The position numbers were made by a program, and so were the translations under genes. This document shows positions 54,347 to 62,746 of a stretch of DNA of 64,000 nucleotides, piece after piece. The stretch's first letter is position 1. Each line of letters begins with the position of its first letter. The notes below the pieces were generated by a model. The model worked only from the letters and a program-made list of their open reading frames with translations, made no database searches and was not told the origin of the DNA. Origin of the DNA: Rhizobium sp. C4 (lineage in GTDB: Bacteria; Pseudomonadota; Alphaproteobacteria; Rhizobiales; Rhizobiaceae); NCBI RefSeq assembly GCF_021026315.1, contig NZ_JAJNCX010000005.1, positions 62,001-126,000 of the forward strand, read 5' to 3'.

Positions 54347-56056
54347 TTAAAACGTCTGTCCGGACATCATGGCGAAGTGCTCGACAATCGGGCCAAGCGC
54401 CAGTGCGGGGAAGAATTGCAGACCGCCGAGGATCAGGATGATGCCGATCAGCAGGCCGGCGAAAAGCGGTGTGTCGGTGGGGAAGGTGCCCTTGGAGGAG
54501 GGGATCTTCTGCTTGGCGGCAAGCGAGCCGGCAATGGCCATGACCGGAACGACATAGCCGAAGCGGCCGAGCAGCATGGAGATGCCGAGCGTGGTGTTGT
54601 ACCAGACCGTATTGCCGCCAAGACCTGCCATGGCCGAGCCGTTATTGCCGGCAGCGGACGTGTAGGCATAGAGGATTTCCGACAGGCCATGCGGGCCGGG
54701 CGTGCCGATGGCGGCAACGGCTGCGGGCAGAACTGCCGAGACCGAGGAGAAGCCCAGGATGACGAGCGGCAGGATGAGAACTGCCAGCATGGCGAACTTC
54801 ATCTCGCGGCTTTCGATCTTCTTGCCGAGGAATTCCGGCGTGCGGCCGACCATGAGGCCTGCAACGAAGACGGAGAGAACGGCAAAGACGACAAGGCCGT
54901 AAAGACCGGAGCCGACGCCGCCCGGAAGCACTTCACCTAAATGGATGAGGAACATCGGGACGAGACCGCCAAGACCGGTATAGGAGCCGATCATGCTGTT
55001 GACGCCACCATCCGAAAGGCCGGTCGTGACTGCCGTATAGAGTGCGGATGCAGCCTGGCCGAAGCGGACTTCCTTGCCTTCCATATTGCCGAGCGACGGG
55101 TCGAGGCCGAGCGAGGTGAGGATCGGGTTGCCGGCGGTTTCAGCCCAGTAGATGGCGCCGATGCCGGCGATCAGCAGGATTGCGATCGAGCTGATCAGGA
55201 CCCAGCCCTGCTTGCGGTTGCCGGCCATCTGGCCGAACATGTAGACCATGGCGGCCGAGATCGACAGCATGGAAATGATGTTCAGGTAGTCGGCGATTGC
55301 GTTCGGGTTTTCAAACGGATGCGCGGCATTGGCATTGTAGAAGCCGCCGCCATTGGTGCCGAGCTGCTTGATGGCTTCCTGGCTGGCAACGGGGCCGAGC
55401 GTGATGACCTGCTTGGCGCCTTCCAGCGTCGTGGCAGTCGCCGAAGCGTCCATCGTTTGGGGCAGGCCGAGGAAGATGAAGGCGATGGTGACGATGATCG
55501 CCAGCGGCAGCAGGACGTAAAGCGTCGCCCGCGTGGCATCGACCCAGAAATTGCCGACCGTCTCAGCCTTGGAACGGACAAAGGCGCGCGTGATGGCAAT
55601 GGCAAGCGCCATGCCGGTGGCGGCGGACAGGAAGTTCTGCACGGCAAGACCGGCCATCTGGGTGAAGTTGCTCATCACCGCTTCGCCGGAATAGTTCTGC
55701 CAGTTGGTGTTGGTGACAAAGCTGGCCGCCGTGTTGAAGGCGAGGTCGCTCGGCACATTGGCAAAGCCCTGCGGATTGACCGGCAGCCAGGCCTGAAGGC
55801 GCATCATGCCGTAAAGCACGACGAAGCCGGCGACCGAGAAGGCGAGCATGGCGAGCGTATAGCCGAGCCAGCCCTGTTCCTTGTCGCGATTGATGCCGGA
55901 AAGCCGGTAGATGCCGGTTTCAAGCGGGGAAAGTATCGGCGCCAGAAAGGTCTTTTCGCCTGAAAAGACCTTGGCCATGTAGATGCCGAGCGGTTTGATA
56001 AGGGCCAGCACGAGAAGCAGCACAAAGCCGATCTGGGCCCATCCGATAAGTGTCAT
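54347..56056 (-). CDS. kdpA: Potassium-transporting ATPase channel subunit KdpA
   Basis: A 569-residue membrane protein of the SKT superfamily with about ten helices and four pore-loop repeats, including [32 protein letters not shown] and [12 protein letters not shown], all typical KdpA selectivity regions. ATG 56056 follows AGGAG. The open frame to 56128 reaches into kdpF and is not the start. It is 19 nt downstream of kdpF. Confidence 0.96.
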   Translation of the reverse strand: MTLIGWAQIGFVLLLVLALIKPLGIYMAKVFSGEKTFLAPILSPLETGIYRLSGINRDKEQGWLGYTLAMLAFSVAGFVVLYGMMRLQAWLPVNPQGFANVPSDLAFNTAASFVTNTNWQNYSGEAVMSNFTQMAGLAVQNFLSAATGMALAIAITRAFVRSKAETVGNFWVDATRATLYVLLPLAIIVTIAFIFLGLPQTMDASATATTLEGAKQVITLGPVASQEAIKQLGTNGGGFYNANAAHPFENPNAIADYLNIISMLSISAAMVYMFGQMAGNRKQGWVLISSIAILLIAGIGAIYWAETAGNPILTSLGLDPSLGNMEGKEVRFGQAASALYTAVTTGLSDGGVNSMIGSYTGLGGLVPMFLIHLGEVLPGGVGSGLYGLVVFAVLSVFVAGLMVGRTPEFLGKKIESREMKFAMLAVLILPLVILGFSSVSAVLPAAVAAIGTPGPHGLSEILYAYTSAAGNNGSAMAGLGGNTVWYNTTLGISMLLGRFGYVVPVMAIAGSLAAKQKIPSSKGTFPTDTPLFAGLLIGIILILGGLQFFPALALGPIVEHFAMMSGQTF

Positions 56057-56075
56057 GTTTATTCTCCTCGGTCTT

Positions 56076-56162
56076 TCAGAACTTCTCCGGTCGCAGCAGC
56101 GTGGCGACCAGATAGACGGCGAGGGCAAGGGCGATGACGAAGCCGATGACGGGGATGATCAT
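56076..56162 (-). CDS. kdpF: Small Kdp subunit KdpF
   Basis: A 28-residue single-helix protein (start [20 protein letters not shown], end LLRPEKF), the typical KdpF length and C-terminal LxRPEKF. GAGG stands 6 nt before the ATG. It stabilises the KdpABC complex in the membrane. It was found by direct translation. Confidence 0.93.
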   Translation of the reverse strand: MIIPVIGFVIALALAVYLVATLLRPEKF

Positions 56163-56170
56163 GGCAAGCC

Positions 56171-56254
56171 TCACAGACGCTGGAGGCTGCGCGCATAGAT
56201 GGCCAGCACGATGAACGTGCCGATGCCGAGCGCAAGAAAGATGATGTCGGACAT
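56171..56254 (-). CDS. Tiny membrane ORF preceding kdpF (27 residues)
   Basis: ATG 56254 to TGA 56171 encodes 27 residues beginning MSDIIFLALGIGTFIVLAIY and ending ARSLQRL: one hydrophobic helix with a basic C-terminus. AGGAG lies at good distance upstream. The stop is 8 nt before the kdpF ATG. Similar short ORFs before kdpF are found in some proteobacteria, as far as I recall, but no function is known to me. It looks like a real first cistron of the kdp operon. Confidence 0.75.
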   Translation of the reverse strand: MSDIIFLALGIGTFIVLAIYARSLQRL

Positions 56255-56351
56255 GTCCGGACTCCTGTTGTTACAGGTCCGGATACTATGTCCGCATCAG
56301 GTCAGGTCTCGATTGCGAAGGTGGGGCTGCCACATCAGGAAAACATAAAGA

Positions 56352-56376
56352 TCACCCTCACGCGATCAGCGTGAGG
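56352..56376 (-). terminator. Terminator-like hairpin after the membrane protein gene
   Basis: CCTCACGC (56356-56363) and GCGTGAGG (56369-56376) pair perfectly over 8 bp. On the minus strand the stem is followed by GTGATCTTTATGTTTT. It overlaps the stop codon of the 56366-56902 gene. Confidence 0.5.
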
Positions 56377-56902
56377 AGGGATAGCGAAGCCCGATGAAGG
56401 CCAGAAGTGCGGCTGCGCCGAACGCATTCAGCTTGAAGAGCGTGGCAACACTTTCCGGCGAAAATGCGCCGGCAAGCCCAATTGGGAAACGGCCGTAGCT
56501 GAGAGCGAAGACCACAAAGACGGAGGCAATTGCAATCCGCCGCGTCCAGACTTCCGCCGCCTCGAAGGACATGGCGGCGAGCATCAGGGCGGCGAAGAGG
56601 AAGAGCCATGCGCCCGTTCCGTCGCCGAGCGCCATGCCGATGGCCGCCGTATCGATCGCGCCGACCGCGACGAGCGAAACCCTTGCCAGATAAGGGTTCT
56701 TGCGAGCGAGGAAGGGCAGCGCGATCCAGAGCGGCAATGACGCTGCCGTCCAGAGTGACGCCTTCAGCGCATCGGGCGCGAGCCACCAGACATAGAGCGG
56801 ATAGATCGGCTTGTTGAGCGCGATGACCGTCGACACCGACATGGCGGCCGATGTCAACGGATCAAGCGCGTGGCTCTCGCTTCGTTCCATGGCGAGCGTC
56901 AT
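56366..56902 (-). CDS. Hypothetical multi-helix membrane protein
   Basis: A 178-residue protein with about five hydrophobic segments, for example LWTAASLPLWIALPFLA, AWLFLFAALMLAAMSFEAA and RIAIASVFVVFALSYGRF. I do not recognise the family. ATG 56902 forms an ATGA overlap with the methyltransferase stop (56899-56902), which places it as third gene of the DUF1295-methyltransferase operon and supports this start over the upstream one at 57028. A role in modified-lipid formation or export is possible from context only. Confidence 0.72.
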   Translation of the reverse strand: MTLAMERSESHALDPLTSAAMSVSTVIALNKPIYPLYVWWLAPDALKASLWTAASLPLWIALPFLARKNPYLARVSLVAVGAIDTAAIGMALGDGTGAWLFLFAALMLAAMSFEAAEVWTRRIAIASVFVVFALSYGRFPIGLAGAFSPESVATLFKLNAFGAAALLAFIGLRYPSSR

Positions 56903-57924
56903 GCCGGCGACAGCCGGTAATGCGACACGCCCCAGGTCTCGCCATTGTTGTGGCCGAAGAGACCGGCGGTGGCGAGGAAGAAGAGCCGCCAGCGGCGATG
57001 CCAGATCTGCGCATCCTTGCCATAGCATTCGCTCAACACACGGCGTACGGCCGCGTCATTGTTGTCGAAATTTTCGAGCCAGTGCCTGGCCGTCTTTTCG
57101 TAATGCTGGCCCGACCAGCGCCATTCCTGCTCTACCTTGTAGATGTCGCAGAAGCGGCGGATGAGATCATGCGCGGGCATGATGCCGCCGGTGAAGAAAT
57201 GCTGGGCAATCCAGTCGGCGCGGTCGCGATGGTCGAAGCGATAGGACCGGTCGCGATGGGTGAAGATATGCATGAAGAGCCGCCCATCGGGCTTGAGCCA
57301 CGAGCGGGTGCGGGTCAAGAGTTCATGCCAGTTCGACATATGCTCGAACATTTCGACCGACACGATCCGGTCGAACTGCGCCTGCGGGTCGAATTCCGTC
57401 ATGTTGGCGGTGCGGATCTCAAGGTTTTTGAAGCCGCGCGCCTTGGCGACGCTTTCGATATGGGCGCGCTGGGAGGCGGAGTTGGAGACCGCAACGATCG
57501 CGGAATTCGGGAAATGCTCGGCCATGTAGAGCGACAGCGAGCCCCAGCCGCAGCCGAGTTCGAGGATTGTCTGGCCGTCAACGAGGCCGGCATTCTCCAC
57601 GGTGCGTTTCAGGGCCGCGACTTCGGCCTGGTCGAGCGTGGTGTTTTCGCCGTCATAGAAGCAGCAGGAATATTTGCGGCGCGCGCCGAGCGCCAGGCCG
57701 AAAAACTCGGCCGGCACTTCGTAATGCTGCTCGTTCGCTTCATCGGTATGAATGGCGATCGGATAGGCCTTCATTGTTTCGAAGAACATGGCCTCATCGG
57801 TCTCGGCCACGGTCTGGAGGCGGCGGCCGGTGCGGCCGACCAGAAACTCCACGCCGGCGGCGGTCAGCCAGTCCGGAAGGTTCACCCGCTCGGCGGCGTT
57901 GATGACATTGGCGATCATGGTCAT
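56899..57924 (-). CDS. Cyclopropane-synthase-like SAM-dependent methyltransferase (second paralogue)
   Basis: A 341-residue enzyme related to CFA synthase but about 65 residues shorter than the 26109-27332 paralogue, lacking part of its N-terminal lipid domain. It shows ANEQHYEVPAEFFGLALG, CCFYDGENTTLDQAE, SAM motif ILELGCGWGSLSLY and SVEMFEHMSNW. Such forms methylate unsaturated acyl chains in several organisms; UfaM of Rhodobacter is a possible functional counterpart. It overlaps the DUF1295 stop by 4 nt. Confidence 0.87.
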   Translation of the reverse strand: MTMIANVINAAERVNLPDWLTAAGVEFLVGRTGRRLQTVAETDEAMFFETMKAYPIAIHTDEANEQHYEVPAEFFGLALGARRKYSCCFYDGENTTLDQAEVAALKRTVENAGLVDGQTILELGCGWGSLSLYMAEHFPNSAIVAVSNSASQRAHIESVAKARGFKNLEIRTANMTEFDPQAQFDRIVSVEMFEHMSNWHELLTRTRSWLKPDGRLFMHIFTHRDRSYRFDHRDRADWIAQHFFTGGIMPAHDLIRRFCDIYKVEQEWRWSGQHYEKTARHWLENFDNNDAAVRRVLSECYGKDAQIWHRRWRLFFLATAGLFGHNNGETWGVSHYRLSPA

Positions 57925-58727
57925 TTCACTGTCTCCTTCAAAACGAGCGGGCGGGTCGGGCCGGGGAAAAACGCGTTGACGCGCATCTGGTAGAGGCGAA
58001 AGAGCTCGCCGCGCGAGGCGAGCATGTGCTTTTCAAGAGGCGGAATGCCGGACACATGGACGAGCAGGTAATACATGAGGGCGGGTGCGAGCAGGGCAAG
58101 CACAATCGCGACAGGGCCACTTGCGAGCGCCATCACGCCCCATGCGCACCAGTAGAGCCATTCGAAGAAATAGTTCGGATGGCGCGACCAGCGCCACAGG
58201 CCGATATCGCAAATGCCCTTGAAGCCCTTGTTCTCGCGTCGGAACTCCGACAATTGCCGGTCGGAGACCGCCTCCCCGAGGATCGCGATGGCGGCGATGG
58301 CAAGCGCTGCGTAGTGGAAATTCGTGAGCGCAGTGGTGCCTGTTGTTGCGGCAAGAACGGAGATCACCAGCACGAAGGAGACGACGGCCTGGATCTGCAG
58401 GAACTTGAAGAGCTGCTGGGGTGCCTTGTCGCCCCATTCCTCGATCAGCGCCGCATAGCGCGGATCTTCGCCGGCAAGGCGGCTGCGTCCGCCAATGTGA
58501 ATGGCAAGCCGACCGGCCCAGAGCGCAAGAATAAGGGTGGCCATCAGGCCTGGCCCAGTTGTCAGCACGCCGGCGAACGCTAGGCCGATGATGGCGGCAA
58601 GGCCGGTCAGGGCCGACCAGGCCATGTCGACCCAGCCGCTGTTGCCGGTCTTGCGCTGCACGGCCCAGGCGGCAGCCATGCCTAGGGACAGGAATATGAG
58701 AGGTATGATCAGTGAAAGCGCGTTCAT
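57921..58727 (-). CDS. DUF1295 membrane protein (steroid-reductase-like fold)
   Basis: A 268-residue integral membrane protein with about seven helices. The C-terminal part ELSEFRRENKGFKGICDIGLWRWSRHPNYFFEWLYW matches DUF1295, related to steroid 5-alpha-reductases and isoprenylcysteine methyltransferases; the RHPNYF element is the cofactor-binding region. In other bacteria it accompanies cyclopropane-synthase-like genes. It is the first gene of a three-gene operon with an RpoE-type promoter. Reaction unknown, possibly lipid reduction or oxidation. Confidence 0.86.
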   Translation of the reverse strand: MNALSLIIPLIFLSLGMAAAWAVQRKTGNSGWVDMAWSALTGLAAIIGLAFAGVLTTGPGLMATLILALWAGRLAIHIGGRSRLAGEDPRYAALIEEWGDKAPQQLFKFLQIQAVVSFVLVISVLAATTGTTALTNFHYAALAIAAIAILGEAVSDRQLSEFRRENKGFKGICDIGLWRWSRHPNYFFEWLYWCAWGVMALASGPVAIVLALLAPALMYYLLVHVSGIPPLEKHMLASRGELFRLYQMRVNAFFPGPTRPLVLKETVK

Positions 58728-58758
58728 CGCCGTATCCAGTTCTTTTCTATGAAACCAA

Positions 58759-58784
58759 TACGGGTGTGATTGCGTTCCGGATTA
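58759..58784 (-). promoter_or_regulatory. RpoE-type promoter of the DUF1295 operon
   Basis: Minus strand: TAATCC (58784-58779), spacer 16 nt, CGTA (58762-58759). One change from the rpoE promoter in the -35 and identical spacing and -10. The DUF1295 start is about 32 nt downstream. Confidence 0.75.
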
Positions 58785-58801
58785 TGATTGTCGCGAGCGA
58801 A

Positions 58802-58827
58802 CAATCCGCTTCGACCTTCGATGCGTA
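58802..58827 (+). promoter_or_regulatory. RpoE-type promoter of the DUF2147 gene
   Basis: Plus strand: CAATCC (58802-58807), spacer 16 nt, CGTA (58824-58827, continuing AT). Both hexamer and -10 context are identical to the promoter at 23917-23942. The DUF2147 ATG is 37 nt downstream. Confidence 0.75.
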
Positions 58828-58863
58828 ATCTGGCGTATTGAAACACTTTGGGAGATATTCGCG

Positions 58864-59241
58864 ATGTTGAACCGCAGGATTGCACTTGCAGCTTTTGTAC
58901 TTCTCGGTGCCGGTCAGGCGTTTGCGGCCGATGATGGCTCGATGAAGGGAGTCTGGTCACGCGGCGACGGCAATGCGCGCGTCAAGATCGACAGCTGCGG
59001 ATCGGCGCTCTGCGCGACCAATCTCTGGATCAAGCCTGGTACGCCGAGCGAAAAGGTCGGCGACAAGCTGATCATGAATGTCAGCCCTGCCGGTGACGGC
59101 AAGTATGAAGGCAAGGCAGAGGACCCGCAGCGCGGCCTGACCTATAATCTGCAGGTCAACGTCAAGGGGGCCAGCATGACGACGCGTGGCTGCGTGCTGG
59201 CCAAGATCGTCTGCAAGTCGGTCAGCTGGTCGCGAAACTGA
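58864..59241 (+). CDS. Exported DUF2147 protein
   Basis: A 125-residue secreted protein. The signal peptide is MLNRRIALAAFVLLGAGQA followed by FAADD. The mature part has GVWSRGDGNARVKIDSCGSALCAT, the start of DUF2147, and two more cysteines near the end (GCVLAKIVC), so two disulfides are possible. Function unknown. It is divergent from the DUF1295 operon and has its own RpoE-type promoter, suggesting a role in envelope stress. Confidence 0.83.
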   Translation: MLNRRIALAAFVLLGAGQAFAADDGSMKGVWSRGDGNARVKIDSCGSALCATNLWIKPGTPSEKVGDKLIMNVSPAGDGKYEGKAEDPQRGLTYNLQVNVKGASMTTRGCVLAKIVCKSVSWSRN

Positions 59242-59275
59242 TCACCGCTTGATATGAGACGTCGTCCGGGCGCGA

Positions 59276-60046
59276 TCACTCGATCGCGACATGCGCGCCC
59301 GCTTCGCCCTTTTGCCAATAGCCCGCAGCCTTGAACCAGCCTGCGGGAATCCCACGTTTTTCCGTCATATAGACGCGGATTGCCTTTGCCACTTTGGCTT
59401 CGGCAGCAATCCAGACAAATGTGTCGGTGCCGATGTCGATCTTGTCCAGCGCGGCAATCATTGCGTCGGGTCGGTCGCCCTGCGAAAGTGGGCGATGAAC
59501 CCAGATTTCGTCATGCGCGGCAGCACTGACAAAGCTCTGTCGGTCTTCCGAGCTTTCGACGGCGATGACGCTTGTTACGGAAATTCCGGCTTCCGTTTCC
59601 TCGATACGACGGCCGATCGCCGGAAGGGCGGCCTCGTCGCCGACCAGCAGCCACTTCGCAATCGGACCCTTGATCACGACCGATCCACGCGGGCCGCCGA
59701 TCTTCACCGTGTCGCCGATCTTTGCCGACAATGCCCAGAGCGTCGCAGGGCCCGCTTCGTGAACGGCAAAATCAATGACGAGGCTTGCTGACGCATTGTC
59801 GAAGAGACGCGGCGTGTAATCCCGCATGAAGGGATCGCCATCGGGGTTCGGCAGGAGAATCTTGATATGATCGTCCGGCGAGAGGCTGGTGAAATCGGAC
59901 AGCTCGTCGCTTGTCAGATGAAGGCGCAGCATGCCGGGTGAAAGCCGCTCGATCTTTGCGACCGTCAGGGTCCGCCACTTCAAATCGTGGCGCACGCGTT
60001 CGAGCTTCGGGGCGGCGAGGGAGGGGGAGGTTTCTTCGCTCATCAT
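59276..60046 (-). CDS. Siderophore-interacting protein (FAD-binding)
   Basis: A 256-residue cytoplasmic flavoprotein of the SIP/ViuB family, which reduces ferric siderophores to release iron. Typical elements: RDYTPRLFD (FAD binding), HEAGPATLWALSAKIGDTV, GGPRGS and GDEAALPAIGRRIEE (NAD(P)H domain), ending with FKAAGYWQKGEAGAH. The frame extends to 60190, but ATG 60046 has AGGA 8 nt upstream. No siderophore transport gene is adjacent and I see no clear Fur box. Confidence 0.88.
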   Translation of the reverse strand: MMSEETSPSLAAPKLERVRHDLKWRTLTVAKIERLSPGMLRLHLTSDELSDFTSLSPDDHIKILLPNPDGDPFMRDYTPRLFDNASASLVIDFAVHEAGPATLWALSAKIGDTVKIGGPRGSVVIKGPIAKWLLVGDEAALPAIGRRIEETEAGISVTSVIAVESSEDRQSFVSAAAHDEIWVHRPLSQGDRPDAMIAALDKIDIGTDTFVWIAAEAKVAKAIRVYMTEKRGIPAGWFKAAGYWQKGEAGAHVAIE

Positions 60047-60204
60047 GTCCAACGTCCTGTTTGCATCACGCTTGCAATCCAAGGCAAGCTGAAGCGCATT
60101 CGGGTGCGTTGATTGACGTAAACGCTTATGTGCCGTGGCTTCTGGCTGGGACAATAAGGCCGAGTTAGCATCCCGAAACGGGTCAGACAAGGTCGGAAAA
60201 GGGC

Positions 60205-60228
60205 AAAAAAGACCTGTCGATAGACGTC
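60205..60228 (-). terminator. Possible terminator after phnN
   Basis: On the minus strand GACGTC, loop TATC and GACAGGTC (one bulge) are followed by six T residues (60210-60205). The stem is short; the T tract and position 10 nt after the phnN stop support it. Confidence 0.5.
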
Positions 60229-60237
60229 AGCGCTGCA

Positions 60238-60798
60238 TCAGGCGTCGATGCGGGCGCTGACATAATCCGTGAAACGATCGCCGGCTTCCGACAACTCCTT
60301 GTCGTTGACAATCACCAGATCGGCAATCGTCTCGTCGCCCAGCTCGCCGCTGCGCTCAAGGCGCTGGAGGATGCTTTCGGCGCTTTCGCGCCCACGGGCT
60401 GCAAGCCGCGCGGCAAGTGCCTCCTTGGGCGCCGTGACCAGAACGACCTTCAGCCTGTCGCCATAGACATCGCGAAACGCGGGAAGCGCTGCGCGCGAGC
60501 CGTTGGCGATGAGAATGCGTCCCGCCTCCAGATCATCCAGCGTCTCCGACGGAATGCCATAGAACAGGCCGTGCGCCTGCCAGTGCAGCGCCAGCTTGCC
60601 GGCGGCGGCCAGCTCGCTGAAGGCAGCATGATCGACCGGCTGGTGATCTTCGCCGCCAGCCTCTTTCGGCCGGGTGATATAGCGCTTGACGAAACGATAG
60701 ATCTTCTCGCCGGCAAGCTGCCGGCGGGCGTAGTCGATGACGCTGTCCTTGCCGGCGCCGCTCGGGCCGACGACGACGAAGATCGTTCCCTGGCTCAT
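60238..60798 (-). CDS. phnN: Ribose 1,5-bisphosphate phosphokinase PhnN
   Basis: A 186-residue guanylate-kinase-like P-loop enzyme (GPSGAGKDSV at 12-21) that phosphorylates ribose 1,5-bisphosphate to PRPP, the salvage end of the C-P lyase route. RYITRPKEAGGEDHQPVDH is a PhnN hallmark. ATG 60798 is chosen; the frame extends to 60927 into phnM. It starts directly after the phnM stop. Confidence 0.93.
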   Translation of the reverse strand: MSQGTIFVVVGPSGAGKDSVIDYARRQLAGEKIYRFVKRYITRPKEAGGEDHQPVDHAAFSELAAAGKLALHWQAHGLFYGIPSETLDDLEAGRILIANGSRAALPAFRDVYGDRLKVVLVTAPKEALAARLAARGRESAESILQRLERSGELGDETIADLVIVNDKELSEAGDRFTDYVSARIDA

Positions 60799-60799
60799 A

Positions 60800-61939
60800 T
60801 CACGCCACCCGACGACCCTGGCGCCAGACGCCGCGCACGACCGGAACGCCTTCGTTGCGGCGCACGCGCACGAGGTCGGCGCGCAGGCCCGGCGCGATGC
60901 GGCCACGGTCATCGAGACTGACGGCACGGGCCGGCGTCGATGTCACCATGGCCAGCGCCTTCGGCAGCGAAATGTCCTCATGCGTATCGGCCAGAATGAA
61001 GGGCGCATGGATGAGGCTGAGCGGGACGTAGTCCGACGAAAGCACGTCCAGAACGCCGTTTTCGGCGAGATCGCGGGCGGCAATATTGCCGGAATGCGAT
61101 TTGCCGCGCACGATGTTCGGCGCGCCCATCAGCACGCTCATGCCGGCCTCGTGCGAGGCGCGTGCCGCTTCCATGCTGGTCGGGAATTCGGCCAGACGCA
61201 CGCCGAAGCCCTTGGCTTCCTCGACATGGTCGAGCGTTGCGTCATCATGCGAGGCAATCGAAATACCGCGCGCATGGCAGCTATCCGCAATGACGATGCG
61301 GTGCTTGTTGGCATATTTTTCAGAGGCTTCGAGGCGACGCTGCACAAATTCGGCGAACTGCTCGTCGGAGAGGCCACGCTTGGTTTTGTAGTAGAGCGTG
61401 TACTGGTCCATCGTCTGGAACTGACGCTGGCCCGGCGCATGGTCCATCATCGAGGCAAGGCGGACGGCGGCGACATCACCGAAGGCGTTGAAGTGGTCGA
61501 GCACATTGTGCGACGAGACTTCGCAGCGCAGGTGGATGAAATGGTCGGCGCGCAGGCGATCCTCGTCGGCGGCCTGTTTCAGGGCATCCGCCATCATCCG
61601 CATCTCGCCGTCGTCGAAACCGCCATCCTCGTCGGAGCCCATGCGCAGGCAGTCGAAGACGGTCGTGATGCCGGAAGAGGAGACCTGCGCGTCATGCGCC
61701 TGGATGGCCGACATCATGTTCCAGCGCACACCGGGGCGCGGCGAATAATGCGATTCCAGATGGTCGGTATGGAGTTCCACGAGGCCGGGAATGACGTAGT
61801 CGCCATCGAAATCCTCGCCCGGGGCGGCGGAGTCCGCCGAAATGTCGGCGATCAGTCCGTCGCGGACGAGAACCGCGCCATGCCGCACCTCGTCCTCGAG
61901 GACGATCCGGGCGTTTCTGATCACAAATTCCGCAGTCAT
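60800..61939 (-). CDS. phnM: Alpha-D-ribose 1-methylphosphonate 5-triphosphate diphosphatase PhnM
   Basis: A 379-residue amidohydrolase-fold enzyme that removes diphosphate from the ribose phosphonate triphosphate made by PhnGHIL. Metal-binding elements: VELHTDHLESHY (near residue 55) and SIASHDDATLDHV. The remaining C-P lyase genes (phnG-L) are not in this window. It lies 15 nt downstream of the DUF1045 gene. Confidence 0.94.
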   Translation of the reverse strand: MTAEFVIRNARIVLEDEVRHGAVLVRDGLIADISADSAAPGEDFDGDYVIPGLVELHTDHLESHYSPRPGVRWNMMSAIQAHDAQVSSSGITTVFDCLRMGSDEDGGFDDGEMRMMADALKQAADEDRLRADHFIHLRCEVSSHNVLDHFNAFGDVAAVRLASMMDHAPGQRQFQTMDQYTLYYKTKRGLSDEQFAEFVQRRLEASEKYANKHRIVIADSCHARGISIASHDDATLDHVEEAKGFGVRLAEFPTSMEAARASHEAGMSVLMGAPNIVRGKSHSGNIAARDLAENGVLDVLSSDYVPLSLIHAPFILADTHEDISLPKALAMVTSTPARAVSLDDRGRIAPGLRADLVRVRRNEGVPVVRGVWRQGRRVA

Positions 61940-61954
61940 TGTTCTTGCCTTTCC

Positions 61955-62644
61955 TTATGCCGTCTTCAGCGGCTTGATCCGTTCGACGTTGAAGGGTGCG
62001 CCGCGTTCGGGCTCGACGAAGAGTGCCAGATGCGAGGCGGCGAGCGGCTTTCCGGCAAAGGCGCCGAAATGCATGTCGAGCCTGCTTCTCACGTCACTCC
62101 TGTCGGCTTCCGGCACGGCGCCGGTCAGCGTCATGTGAAATCTGAATTCCTCGAAGACGTAGGGGTAGCCCCATTCGAGGACATATTGGCGCTGCCGTTC
62201 GGGCAGCGCGTCGGGCTTGCGCCGCGCGATATCCACTTCACTCAAGGGTGCGCGGAAGGGTTCGAAGGTGCGAACACAGGCTTCCGCCAGCGCATTGATG
62301 CCGGCATGCGCATCTTTGCCGGGGACGAGTGCGAAGAAGGGGCCGAGCTGGCCGATGACGATCTCCGGAATTTCGAAAGCCGGCGTCTCGGCGCAGAATT
62401 CATCGAAGGCATCGAACAGGCTCGCAGCGTCAATGCCCTTGTGCAGATGAAACGGCGCTTTCAGCGTGCCGTGGAAGCCGTAGCGTGCCGGTTCGGCGAC
62501 CAATTCCTCACGGCCGACGGCCGGGGGAACATCCTCGCCGAAGGCATCGCGGCCGAGCCACAGCGCGGCGGCCTCGGTCAACGGATGATCGGCTTCGGTC
62601 GAAAAATAGATCGCGTAACGCAAGGCAGGCTTCCTTGGTTTCAA
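61955..62644 (-). CDS. DUF1045 phosphonate-cluster protein, 2H-phosphoesterase-like
   Basis: A 229-residue protein common in alphaproteobacterial phn operons. It carries two H-x-T-L motifs, HGTL at His58 and HMTL at His170, the hallmark of 2H phosphoesterases, which open cyclic phosphates. The C-P lyase pathway makes a ribosyl 1,2-cyclic phosphate that E. coli opens with PhnP. No phnP is visible here, so DUF1045 may do this step (inference). It stands between phnE and phnM. Confidence 0.85.
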   Translation of the reverse strand: MKPRKPALRYAIYFSTEADHPLTEAAALWLGRDAFGEDVPPAVGREELVAEPARYGFHGTLKAPFHLHKGIDAASLFDAFDEFCAETPAFEIPEIVIGQLGPFFALVPGKDAHAGINALAEACVRTFEPFRAPLSEVDIARRKPDALPERQRQYVLEWGYPYVFEEFRFHMTLTGAVPEADRSDVRSRLDMHFGAFAGKPLAASHLALFVEPERGAPFNVERIKPLKTA

Positions 62645-62746
62645 ACTAAAGGGTTCTGGACTGGCAAACGGGGAATCGGCTTGGTGCTCTCAAGCCTCGC
62701 AGATAGACCCGTATTATGACAGTCCTTTGGTCGAAAACCGGCATGG

